Source of the DNA: Bombardia bombarda
Taxonomy: Eukaryota > Ascomycota > Sordariomycetes > Sordariales > Lasiosphaeriaceae
Length of the DNA stretch: 64,000 bases
NCBI GenBank assembly: GCA_030512295.1
Contig: JAULSR010000002.1
Span: 5,828,001-5,892,000, forward strand
Direction: 5' to 3'
Shown here: positions 11,859-22,426 of the stretch, piece by piece
How positions within the stretch are numbered: position 1 is the first letter of the stretch
Layout of the letters: the number at the start of each line of letters is the position of its first letter
Made by a program: the position numbers and the translations under genes
Notes under the pieces: generated by a model
Database searches by the model: none
The model's input: the letters and a program-made list of their open reading frames with translations, nothing else
What the model was told of the DNA's origin: nothing

Positions 11859-12621
11859 GTTGTGTATACAGCAATCAGTTGGATTGTTGAGGCTTGTGTA
11901 AGTGGTCTGTTGATGGTGGTGTTGCTGATGAACAATTCAAGGTGAAAGCTCCCCGGTCCTTGAAAAGGGTGTGGGCCTCCCCATTTATAGCTGCCCCTCG
12001 ATCGCCTCCAGGATGTCATTCAGGGGGGCGTTCACTCCCGCTAGTGGGGATCCGTCGGCAGCGGCCGATGCCCCGCCTGTGCTTTTGCCCCACTGATAAC
12101 AGCCTTGGAATTGGAACAGCGGTATTCAGCGACCCGGCCAGCGCCGTCGTCCACTGCCGGATTCCTGCTGAGATAACATCAGCTAATCCAAATCCCGATT
12201 CTGAATTGCCTACATGAAAGAGATAAGCATTCTGTATGAATGGAAACACGTAATTTTCAGACTCATAATAACTTACAACTTTTGACTCCATTATTTGCCA
12301 CAAGTTCAAGATCAATAGCAGTGCGCAAGGTGAGCGTGAATGAGGAGACACGAACTTTGTAAGTAGTATCGACAACGTTGAACTATGGACTTGAGAAACC
12401 AACGAAAACAGTGTAGGATATAGCCTTGAAACAGCAATTTATCCTACTGCCCTGGATGAGGCTATCCACATCTAGGCTATAACATCAGATAGTAGTACTC
12501 CTCGTCCAACTTCTTACACGTCTACAGTATAACAAAGCAAAGTAACAAGATACTAAGTTATGTCTAAGGTAACTATAGCAACTCGTAGAATGAACTGAAA
12601 ATTATATGCGTAGTTTTGCCT
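11859..12621. promoter_or_regulatory. xanA promoter region and 3' end of the regulator gene
   Basis: This 763-bp stretch lies upstream of xanA and downstream of the Zn2Cys6 gene. The part near 12180-12600 is AT-rich and without reading frames. I cannot assign specific regulator sites. Confidence 0.5.
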
Positions 12622-14315
12622 TCATAAGTGTAAAGGAGAAATATAGGGACTGATGGCAGTTGTGGATTGCGCCTCGAGCTGTTTTTGAACATAGGGTGAC
12701 CGAAGCTGCACCCACTCTGGTTTCTGCTCAATTTGTCCAACGTCCTTCCACATGAGGAAAATCACTTTCCTGTGCGGTATCGTTTGCCCGTCTCGGCCGA
12801 GTCGAGTTTCATTCGGCCCAAAATTCCAGGAATCTCTGATTCGCATTGGATCAGAGGGAAGCGCCGTATTTGCATCGGCGTGCCAGTCAAGCGTGTCGAA
12901 TTCAATACCATGCTCACGCTCAATGACACTCCAGCCAATTGAGAACGAGTGCACCGAATCCCAGAAATTTTCGCGGTGAGCAGAAAGGGAGGCGAGATGT
13001 CTGAGAGCTGCGAGTCTCGTCTCGAGATGTCGACATTTGATGATGACAAAGTAGAGAAGAGGCATGTAGCCCATTTCAAACATAAACTTCGATCTCGATG
13101 GGAGCCTCTTGGCGGGTTGGGAGGAGCTAGTATGCTCAGAGGCAACGGCCAGCTCCGCGAGATCCTTGATCTGTTGGAATGATGAGAGATGTTGGTCATA
13201 GCCCATCTCGGTGTCATCCATGCATACTGCTATCCATATTTTTGAAACAAGATATTTCATCTGCAGCAACAGGCATATACTCATAGCCTCGCTTTCCGGT
13301 ATGTTTGTGGATGTGAAGTATGTAAAATCCTCAAACCATCGATCCAGCCACAGTCCGAGACGGTTCTGTTCTTCACGCATGGTTTCTGAAATCTGTGGGT
13401 CGGATGGAGTATCTCTCTTGTACGTATCAGAAGCTCGAATAAAGCGTACGCCTCTGCTCACGAGCAGGTCAAGTCTAAAGCGGCTGTCATCCAGACTTGC
13501 ATGGGGTGCCGAATTGTTCCAATCAAGGCCGTCTAGCCCTGGAAAGTTCTCCAGCGTGCCCCCAAAGAAGAAGGGGAAGACGCTCAGGCGCACAAACATG
13601 GGCAGCAGGTGGTCTCGAGTCCAAGCCGAGCCACTATCCTTGACATTGTTGAAGATGGAGACACCATGGCGGCAGTGGGCGATAGCAGCGTCCTTGTTAT
13701 CCTGAAGAATCTCAACACAGACAAACAAGACACATACAAACAGCACCACGCTTTCGTCGGGTGTCTTGGTCAGCTGCTTCAGAGCTTGGTTGTAGTGACC
13801 AATGGCGAAGCGCCCGTTGGGAGAGTCGAGGAAGTCTCCAGGGAGCACCGCGTCCCCAATCTGCTCGTAGATGGAGCTGATGGCAACCACCGCGTGGCGG
13901 ACGGCAGGTTCCATACTGCTTGCCTGGGCCACCAGCCTGGTCCAGAAGCAGTCTTCAGACCAGCCCGAGAAAGCGGGAGCAACAACGCAGCGGAAGTACT
14001 CGAGAGCTCTGCCCTCCTGGGTGGTGTGGCGGCTAGTAATGGCGGGAATGATGGGCCGCTTGCCCAGAAGTTCGTCCCATGAAAAGGCCCCTTGTTGGCG
14101 TGGGGGATAGCCGTCACATCTGCGGCCTGTGCTAGTGCAGCGAGCACAGTCAGGCTTTCCCTCGTCGCATTTGACTTTGCGGAGTCTGATGCCTCCCGTC
14201 AGCTTTAGTCCCAGTCTCATCGAGGGTGTCTGTCAAGATTCAAGTTTGTGGAGATGTAGACGCACTTGCACGTAATGCAGCCTGTTTTGACCTTTTGAAC
14301 ACCCTTCCGGGCCAT
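12622..14315 (-). CDS. Zn2Cys6 (C6) fungal transcription factor
   Basis: Two exons (14266..14315 and 12622..14185, GTGCGT donor, CAG acceptor) give 537 residues. The binuclear zinc cluster is rebuilt by the splice: Cys13, Cys16, Cys23, Cys30, Cys33 and Cys40, spaced C-x2-C-x6-C-x6-C-x2-C-x6-C exactly as in the family, within KTGCITC and RKVKCDEGKPDCARCTSTGRRC. The rest is the helical regulatory region typical of fungal-specific factors (segment EYFRCVVAPAFSGW and EILQDNKDAAIAHCRHGVSIF). The target genes are unknown. It lies directly upstream of xanA on the same strand, so control of that gene is a reasonable but untested guess; it is not an obvious UaY orthologue. Without the first exon the zinc cluster would seem truncated. 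Confidence 0.9.
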
Positions 14316-15134
14316 TCTAGCCGGCAGATGCAAGCAGTCGGGTGCAAGAGAAGTAATAGTTGCAAGTAACTTTGGGAGGCCTAGAAGTGGGGTGAAGTCC
14401 GCGGTGTCTTATGAGAACAGAGCCAAGGTCGATGGTTTCTCTCGGATCTGGAGATCGAAGTGTTCTGAAGGTTGGCTGCATGGTGCATACCGTTTGTTCC
14501 GGTCTGTCGGTGCTGATTATCTATAGGGAAAAGGTTTCTATCCATGGCTGCGGTCAAGAATTCTCAAAGTCGGCTGAGTGGTTGCTTGAGAAGTTGAAGA
14601 ACTGCGCCTCTGTAAATCCCCTAAAGTCCCCTAGTCATCTCGCACACAGCCCTGTAGGGAGTTGAACCGCCTAGCAATATATGTGGGGCTAGTCCGAGCC
14701 GACCAATAAGATAATTGGCCTGCCTGCCAGGCTCCTGGGTCGAGGCGGTCGGGATTTGAAGACGGAAGGAACAAACCTGGCTGATCCTTCCGTTGTGACG
14801 GGGAAACCATGAATTCGTACGTCCTTCAATCCCCATGAAACCCGAAAATTTGAACCAAACATTATTGCCTGCACTTTAGAAAACTCTCGCTCAACAATCG
14901 AACATGACGACTGTCAATAACTACCTAATACAAGAACAGGACGCCTTTGTTATAGTCAACCTCCTCGACGCCTTCGCCATGCATCATATCATCGGTTCGC
15001 CGATTCCGGCGTTCCGTGTGTTACCCCATACACATGACGCGCCTCGGCGATTTAAAGCCCATCAATCCTTCTCCTCCTCTATTCGAAGCCATCGCCAACC
15101 ATTAGTTTAATTGCAACTGACAACAACATTGCCC
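14316..15134. other. intergenic, upstream of the Zn2Cys6 gene
   Basis: This 819-bp gap holds the promoter of the regulator and the 3' end of the hydrolase gene. Short frames at 14411-14665 and 14904-15110 lack any recognisable feature. Confidence 0.5.
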
Positions 15135-16019
15135 CTATATCTCCTGCTTGAGCTGCCGGAGCAGTGCCGCTATCTTGTTGGAGACATCGGTCGACCTCGG
15201 AATGTCATGCCCTCCGCCGTGGTCGTACATTTTCCTGCTGTCGCAAAAATGTGCGAGCTGCATGCTAGCCGGCCACCGGGGATCCTTTGCGCCATAAATG
15301 TGCACCGTCGGTATCTTGATGTGCAGGTCCTGAGCGATTGTTGTGAAGTCGATGCCAAAGACATCCGACTCCTTCGGCATGACGCGAGGGTCGTGCAGCA
15401 GACCACCGGTATCGCTCCATAAGCCCACCCCGAGTTTGACCGTGTCCGGATTTGCCGCATAGTTGGTCAGCATGCTCGCCTTTTGCTGCAGCAGCTTGAC
15501 AGTCTGGTCGTTGATATCGTGCACTCTCTGCGGGAGCGGCACCTTCAGATCCTCCAGCACGGGCAGCGGCAACCCCCCGCAGATGAAAATAGCGGCTTTG
15601 AACGGCAGCTCTTCCTCCGGCGTCTCGCGGTAGTGGTACAGCAGGAAGCTGCCGATCAGCGAGCAGCCCTGCGAGAAACAGACGACGGCGTCGTACGGCC
15701 CATGCTCGTCAATGTAGTCGATCAGCCATTTGTGGGCCCCGCGAATCGAGTTGATGGTCGGCTTCGGCCACCAGACATAGTGGCCCGAGTCGAAGAGAGC
15801 GTTTATCCCTGGCGCCGGCGCGCTTTCCCATGGCGCATCCACAAAGTCGAATGTGTATGAGGGGTCCAGCTTGGCCCGGAAGGCAGCTGTGCAACGTTTC
15901 CATCAGAAAAAATGCGACCACTAACATTGACGATTTGGGGTCACGGCTTCATACGGACCAGTCTGTGACTTGAATATGTAGGCGCTTGTCCCGGCGCCGT
16001 GGAGTCCTAGAATCCTCAT
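15135..16019 (-). CDS. FSH1-family serine hydrolase
   Basis: An alpha/beta-hydrolase of the FSH (DUF341/OVCA2-like) family, 270 residues from exons 15959..16019 and 15135..15886. Exon 1 gives the family start MRILGLHGAGTSAYIF; the splice joins SQT to AAFRAKLDPSYTFDFVDAPW. The intron donor is the weak GTCCGT, the acceptor CACAG. The catalytic triad is visible: nucleophile Ser in CFSQGCS, Asp in YGAKDPRWP and His in GGGHDIPR. The natural substrate cannot be read from the sequence; relatives include stand-alone esterases and thioesterases of metabolite pathways. It is the third consecutive minus-strand gene after xanA and the Zn2Cys6 factor. Confidence 0.88.
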
Positions 16020-17084
16020 CTTGGTCGCTTCGAGTGCCAATAATCAACCGTTTTGTGAAACAACGAGTGACAACAGCAACAAATCCCAGGCAAAAAGAGG
16101 CAGCGGTACAAACAAAGCACTTTTATCGCAAAAGAATACAAGCTGCAAGTGACGTACCTAACGAGTGTATTAGTAGGTAACCCTTTTCGGGGTCCGATTT
16201 GGAGAGAGTCCGGAGTTGGCTGACTACCTCGTCTGTAAGCCCAAAGCACAGCTGCCGGATCCGGAATCCTCGGGCTTCCTAAGGTGATACACAACATACA
16301 TGACTTGGCACAAGGCCGGGCCGACGCCAACAATAAACCTGCCTTACTGGCGGACTGCATCGTCTACGCGCTACCTTATTCGCAGCGGCTTTCCCGTTTC
16401 CTTCCTCCTTTTCTCCGCGAGCTCCGATACGCCTAGCGCAGCCGCCACAGCTACTCCAACGAGTCTACCACACAGCTGAAAAGAGCCTATCTCGAGCTTG
16501 TCTGGGTAGCGACATGGCCGAACACCTGCGGGCCAACCCGTCGTCCCATTGGACCCGCACATAATTAACATCTTGACCGATGAATCAACACTCCTGACTT
16601 GTCCCTAGACTTTGGCGTCTCTAACGACGACTCAAACAACGCCTCAAGGGTTGAGACAGAAGTCATGGCTTTGACGGGTATACTCCTATTACGGTACTGG
16701 TACTACATATAACATCGACTAAATGCATCTTCAAAGCTGGATGCTAAATTTATCGACGCCTTAGATGCAGTTTTATATCATCTACCTATTTAGCAACCGC
16801 CCAATTCCCTTATATAATATATCCTCGTTTTTTCCATACCCCATTCCACTATCTCCCATTTCCAAGACATTTCCAAGACCAAAACTCCAATCGCAATGCT
16901 AAAAACAACGATGATGAGAGAAGACACAGCAAAAAAGCCAGGTGCACCCAAACAAAAGCTAACACACCACAGTAACCAAAGACCAAGTCGCTCGAAAGAA
17001 AATAAAACCATCCAAAAGAAAACAAAACCCTCAAGGCCCATCATATCATAAAAGCCAATCATCCCTCAATACCACAACCACCCA
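16020..17084. other. intergenic
   Basis: About 1.06 kb without a supportable gene. The right part (16790-17084) is A/C-rich and probably includes the 3' untranslated region of the next minus-strand gene. Confidence 0.5.
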
Positions 17085-18053
17085 TCACCGCTTATGCCCC
17101 GCCGCCTTCGCCGAATGGTGACTACTCGCCTTATTCACCACCGGCTTGACAACCAGTTTCCCAATCGCCAGCTGCGTCGCCTGCCGCATCATGTTGTGGC
17201 GCATCCCGCCCTTTTGCTCGGGGTGCTTCTGCTCCATGTACGTGTCCACCATGGCGGCGCCCAGCGCCGCCGCCGCCACCTTGGTCCCTTTGGCGCCGAT
17301 CCACGGGCTCGGGTCGCTGCGCAGCTTGAGCGCCGCCATGGCGCCCGCCTCGGCCGCCGTCTGCATAGCGCGCATGAAGATGTCGCCGTTGGACTTTTTG
17401 TCTGGGTGGTCTTTGTCGCGGCCGGTGCTGCTGCTGCGGCTGCGCGTGCGGTCCCCCCTTTCTCGCTGGTGGAGGTCTTTTGTCCGGCTTGATGAGGGGG
17501 GGTAGCGCTGTTGTTGGTGGTGGCGGTGGGCTTCGTCGCGGCGGGAGCGTTCACTTTTGCGGTGGCGGTGGCTGCGGGATTTGGGGCGGCTGTCGGCTGA
17601 TGAGCCTGATGAGGAAGAGGATGATGATGAGGAGCGGGATGATGCAGCTGGAGATGGCCGTCGACGGCTGTGGCTGGTGGTGTGGCGGTCTGGGGAGGCT
17701 CTTCGGCTGCTGTGGTAATGTGAGTCTGTTGCTGGCCGGGAGCTCCGGTGCCGGCCCCGAGCCAGTTGCTTGTCGTCGTCGTCGCCTGCTAGGTGAGAAT
17801 CAGGGTAGTTCTCCGGCCGAGGCGAGGGTCGGTGGTACGATCCGTGCCGGTCGAGACTCGCATGGCGACGAGGACGTCCATGTCCATCGGCTACCGGTCT
17901 CTTGCTACTGTCTCGATCGTGGCCGCCATGTTCACGCCGGCTGCGGTCGTGTTCATAGTAGTGCTCGTCTTCGTCTTCTTGTCGGATTGCACGGGTGCGA
18001 CGAAGAGGCGGGAGGGACTCGCTGATTCTTCTTCGGTTCAGAGGTCTGGACAT
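17085..18053 (-). CDS. Arg/Ser/His-rich protein of unknown function with a conserved-looking C-terminus
   Basis: An intronless frame of 322 codons. The first 220 residues are extremely rich in Arg, His, Ser and Asp, with an uninterrupted Ser run followed by SR-like repeats, so they should be disordered. The last 95 residues differ: a helical, Ala/Met/Gly-rich block (FMRAMQTAAEAGAMAALKLR, SPWIGAKGTKVAAAALGAAM, KGGMRHNMMRQATQLAIGKL) that looks like a folded domain and supports real coding. I do not recognise the family and assign no function. SR-like composition can suggest RNA or nuclear association, but that is only inference. Confidence 0.75.
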   Translation of the reverse strand: MSRPLNRRRISESLPPLRRTRAIRQEDEDEHYYEHDRSRREHGGHDRDSSKRPVADGHGRPRRHASLDRHGSYHRPSPRPENYPDSHLAGDDDDKQLARGRHRSSRPATDSHYHSSRRASPDRHTTSHSRRRPSPAASSRSSSSSSSSSGSSADSRPKSRSHRHRKSERSRRDEAHRHHQQQRYPPSSSRTKDLHQRERGDRTRSRSSSTGRDKDHPDKKSNGDIFMRAMQTAAEAGAMAALKLRSDPSPWIGAKGTKVAAAALGAAMVDTYMEQKHPEQKGGMRHNMMRQATQLAIGKLVVKPVVNKASSHHSAKAAGHKR

Positions 18054-19664
18054 TGTTTATCTTGGCAACTTTTTGAAAGCTGGCAGTAAGTGAACAACAC
18101 AATACAGACAATGAGCCGAGAGGGAAGTTTGGTGTAGGAGCGAAGAAAAGTTCAGGATGAAGCTTTGTGGGACAACGGGGACCCCTATGTCGTAAGTGAA
18201 TGTTCGCCTGCAATGTAACAGAAATGTATGTATAAGTGATGGTCGACAAGCTACCTAGTGTAGCAATTACATGAAGGGAGGGGAGGGGCAGGGCAGGGCC
18301 AGGCCTTGGGGCGATCCTTTTGTGCGCTTAAAAGCTTCTTCTCCTTTCTTGACAAGGAGGAGGGAGGGTCCCGGTCCAGCGGTTCCTTAGGCTTCTATCC
18401 CGAGTCATTCTTTTCAGCTACCTAGGTCTATGAATGGCATGTTGGTTGTTTCAATAACCTCGCCTGATAGGGTAATACCGATAGTGGTGATGGGAAATGT
18501 AGTGTAGAAAACTCGTTTTGGGGCCCGTCATTGCTGTCAAAGCACCCGCTTTACCTGTCTTACCACCCTATTCGTACTACAAGTGTCAATGCGGGCACTT
18601 TGGAGAAAACGGCTAGCAGCAGGTGGTGTGGGGGTTGCAAAAATGCAAAGGGCCTACGGCATAGCTTCGTCACTAGCCGGTTGGTCTCCAGGGGTGTCAC
18701 TCATTGGCTCTGCACTGAGACGTCAAAAGACGTCTTTTGGTATCTTAGGCTCCTTTAGGCGGTGATGCGGCTGGTTGGGTGAGAAAGTAAACGATAAGGA
18801 GCGGTCTGGACCGTGTGCTTGGGTCGATTTTGCACCCCTCTATTTGCCGGGTGAGGTCATCGTGCAGATGCGGGGAGTAACGGGGCATTTACATCGACGA
18901 TCTGGAAGGAAGAAGATGGTGGGAAAAGGGGCTTGAATCCTTTCGGGGTCTGTTCGTTTGACCAGCCATCCTAATTATCAACAATTCTGTTATGACAATC
19001 ATTGAAACGGGACAAATCTGGAGGGTTCTATAATTCCGAATGGATGATGGGCCGTGTCTTGTCTTTAATGTATGTCTCGGAGCAAACCGTCCTGAGATTA
19101 TTAGTTTACAGACATATATGTGCGTGTTATAATAATGTGATGCAGCTGGTTGCTGGTGGCAGGATTCAGACAGTCAGGTCGTTTGTGGTTACTCTGACGT
19201 CAGTGGGTAAGTGGACGGGGGTTGGTCTCACTCTCTCATACCAATCAGTCAGTCAGTCAGTCAGGCACGGACTCCGTTGTTGTTTTTCGACCACTTAATG
19301 CCCAAATATCTTAACTACAGATTGGTGGCTGTCTCACTCTTTATTTTCTTCTGTACCTTAATGTCAGTTGTCACTTTAACCACCGTCTTCACATCCACCC
19401 CAAGCTGTCCTCTGGATATCATGGTCTACCTAGATAAGTCTATCAAGCAATGAAGCGCTTTACGAGAATCATACGCAATTCCCAAGTCTATATAGAATCA
19501 ATGCTGTCATCCCTCAAAAGTGTTTATTCACCGCGTGCATCAATGACCCCTTGCCAACCAATAGTACCAGGATGAAGCCTGATAATATCCAGACATGATA
19601 ATCACAGCAGCCTGAAACGGGACTTGTCTTGCAACAACGTGTTATGATCTGTATTGAAAGCCAG
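18054..19664. other. intergenic, left part of a 2.5-kb gene desert
   Basis: No gene is supportable. A short (AGTC)n run lies at 19245-19264. Open frames at 18531-18765 and 19002-19453 have no domain and no splice logic. Confidence 0.5.
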
Positions 19665-20163
19665 TGTTACGCCCAGACTCTTACTCTGGTACGTTAGGGT
19701 AAGGGTCTGTTGGTGAAGGGTTTATGTTGGCAGAAAGTCAAGGTGCACTGGGCAATAAGGGTGGCGTAAGGCTAGATACCTCTTCACCTTATGGTTAGGT
19801 AAAGACTGGATTTGAAAACTATCTAGGTAAAGACTGGTGTAAGCAGCGAAGGAAGCTCGCTGCTCCTAAATAATTCTCGAGCAACAGGCCAAGCCTGTTG
19901 GGGAGCTGTGTCCGGTGATTCGCTTAAGATACCGCATCACAGCGCCATCGCAGGTGCCATCACCAGGTGCCATCACCACCTGGTTGTCCAGTGTCCTCCT
20001 GTCCGTAGGTCTTGTGCCATTTGTCTCGGTGTGTCTCGGTGCCATTGCCCCGTGGTCAATTGTCTTGTGGTCGCTCCTGACCTCGCGGTTCGTCGCGATT
20101 ACGTGACCAACCGTGGTCACGTGCTTACAACAGTGCCACGGCTTGGCGGGGTGTAACAGCCAG
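19660..20163. mobile_element. solo LTR with 5-bp target-site duplication
   Basis: A 494-bp element at 19665-20158 begins TGTTACGCCC and ends GGGGTGTAACA, so the termini are inverted copies (TGTTAC/GTAACA perfect, 9 of 10 with one mismatch). It is flanked on both sides by GCCAG (19660-19664 and 20159-20163). TG...CA ends plus a 5-bp direct duplication are the hallmark of LTR-retrotransposon integration. No internal gag/pol sequence or second LTR is present, so this is a solo LTR left by recombination. An internal tandem of CAGGTGCCATCAC lies near 19955-19980. Ty3/Gypsy versus Ty1/Copia origin cannot be decided from one LTR. Confidence 0.88.
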
Positions 20164-20555
20164 TACTGACTACGAAAATATCATACCATCAGGTAATTAT
20201 AAGGGCTCGTTAGTCTCTGCGTTAAAAAAACACAATGAAAATGCGAGATAGACATATCTCCTAGGATGAATGCTTCGCGAGCCCTTCCTGCTTAACTCTT
20301 TTTTTTCTGTTCAACGATTGTCAGTCCAGTTAGCCTCCCGACCGACTCTGACTCCCTTCCTAATCCCAGCAAAGTGAATACCCGACGCCCCTCACAAACG
20401 CTGCACATTGACGTCAAGGTGAGCAGCGTCACCATTAGGTTAGGTATCAACTCCATCTGGGGCAGGACAAAACGAAACCGCATCATCATTCCCCTCCTTA
20501 CCACGAGTCATGAAATTCTCTCCATCTCCCAATCATAGTGTTTAGAAGAGACTCC
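20164..20555. other. short intergenic segment
   Basis: This 392-bp gap between the solo LTR and the end of the membrane-protein gene shows no feature beyond probable 3' untranslated sequence. Confidence 0.5.
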
Positions 20556-22426
20556 TTATTTATCCACCAAATTCCGCCCCTCGGATCCATTTCCAGTGCC
20601 GTTCACGTCGTCGTTGTTGTGATCGTCCTTGTCATCTCGACGTTGCTCGCCCTCCTCTACGGCAGAAAGATCAAGATCCGCCGGCACGCTCGCGCTGGAT
20701 CCAAGACTGGATCCATGCGAGTGGGTGTAGACGATGCGCGCATACCCGCGCGATAGGCGCTGGGGGCGGGCCAGCTGCACCTCCTGAGCCTCGAGGACAG
20801 TGGCATCTCCGCCGAAATCGCCTCCGCATCCGGGGCTGCTGCTTATCTCAGAGTACAAGTGAAAACCCTCGGTAGTGTCATCCAGGTCATCGTGGTCATG
20901 GTCGTAGTCATAGCCATAGTCGTCATCATTCTTCCGGTGCGAGACTGGTCTTTGGCCAGGTACATGCTCGTCCTTGGAATGGACGGGAGGGGGGAGGGCT
21001 GGGGGATCTCTAAACACGTTGAGCGCAGCATTGCCGCGCTCTAGGCTCGCGCTGGTCCTTGGGATGTGCTGGAGGGCCTGGACAATGCTCACTTCGCTCA
21101 CCTGCGTAGCGATGGTTGAAGTCCGCGCCTCCGATGGAGCTCCTTTGAGTCCGGTAAAGCTGCTGCGCAGTGAGCGCTTCAGATCTGCAGCCTGATGGGC
21201 GGATCTACGGCGCTTGAGGAAGAAGATCGCGAGCCCGGCGGTAGCTAGCACGGTAACCGCAATGCCCACGGCGATACCAGCGATGGCTCCAGTTGACAGG
21301 GCGGGCGTAGACTCTTCCTTGAGGGGATACTGCATGGCGTAGACAACATCTGAGATGACCAGGGTCGGCTTGCTCGTCGCCGCTGTGTTTGTGCCGGAGG
21401 TTGTAGGGACAGGGGGTGGAGTGATGGTTGATCGAAGGCTACTAACACATGGCGTTTCGTCTCCAAGAAGGGTGGTCCAAGGGGCATAGCCGCTAATTTG
21501 AGTTTAGTATTCGTCGTGTTCAAACATACGAACATACAAGGCCATGTGTACATACCTGGGGCAGCAGCTACCGGAGATGGAGTAGTAGTCGTCAGCACAA
21601 TGCTCCAGGATCCCATCTCGGGCATTTTGGGCTTGAGGGTACACGCTTCTGCCCTGGAGAGAGGCAGGGTCTGTGATCTGAGCCCGGGCGTGAATGGTAG
21701 TCATGGGCGTGAATGGACAGCATCCCTGTTTGTCGTTGATGCACCCAACAAACGGGGCATAGTACATGGTTGGACCGCCATCGACGAGCGTGAAGTCTGC
21801 ATATGCACAATAGTTGACCAGGAGATTACCAGTGCCGGAGTATCGAGGTATAGGTGAATAAGAGGCGGGGAGTTGTTTTTTCGTCGTAGTGAATGTAGAA
21901 GTGCTACGGCTCAAGTTGATGGTGGTAGTGCGAGTAGATGTATAACCCTGGCTAATCAAGCTGTGAGCTACTGGGTATAAATATCTATGCTGGAAAGGAA
22001 AGCTCACCTGTTATCCATATTTGCCATGCTCGAACTTGGCAATTGCGAACTGATATTAGCCAATAGTTCTACAATGTCGACTAAGGCAGATACGCAATCT
22101 CACCTTGAAATTGACATAGGGCCTTTGGTCACAGGCACTGTCGCCGTCGTCGCAGGCTGAGAGTTTTTGAAGGGAACTCGCGACAGAGGATCAAAGTTGG
22201 CGGCCAGGCGAGCATTGACTTTTGAGCTGGTATCCTGGCTGAGTGAAGTCGGAGAAGCATATTCGATTTGGAGGCCAGTACGACTGCTGCTCGACCACCG
22301 TGTGCTTTTCTCGGCTTGGGCGACAAGAAGACTAGCGGATGGACGTATGGAAGGCAGCAAGCTCGCGGAGCCAGCCATCCTCGAGCGCGGGGCCGAAGGC
22401 CTGGTATCAGTCTCTGGATTTTGCAT
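20556..22426 (-). CDS. single-pass membrane protein with Cys-rich ectodomain
   Basis: I model four exons: 22104..22426, 22008..22049, 21556..21951 and 20556..21492, total 565 residues, with consistent phases and good GTGAGA/GTGAGC/GTATGT donors. The third exon has paired cysteines (NDKQGCCPFTP, then YYSISGSCCP), and the splice to exon 4 continues SGYAPWTTLLGDETPC. One membrane span follows (GAIAGIAVGIAVTVLATAGLAIFF, then KRRR), and the C-terminal tail is acidic and disordered. The layout resembles fungal surface or sensor-like type I proteins; function unknown. The first exon is doubtful: it has no signal peptide, is Ser/Thr-rich, and another frame of the same DNA reads with Cys and aromatic residues. 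The 5' end may therefore be wrong or belong to a longer model. Confidence 0.68.

Noticed and set aside
14640..14690. tRNA-like T-loop (GGTTCAACTCC on the minus strand)
   Set aside because: The T-stem does not pair and no D-arm, anticodon arm or acceptor stem can be built around it.
3577..16019. Secondary-metabolite cluster
   Set aside because: A Zn2Cys6 factor, an FSH hydrolase and a dioxygenase occur together, but no polyketide synthase, peptide synthetase or terpene cyclase is present and the dioxygenase fits XanA.
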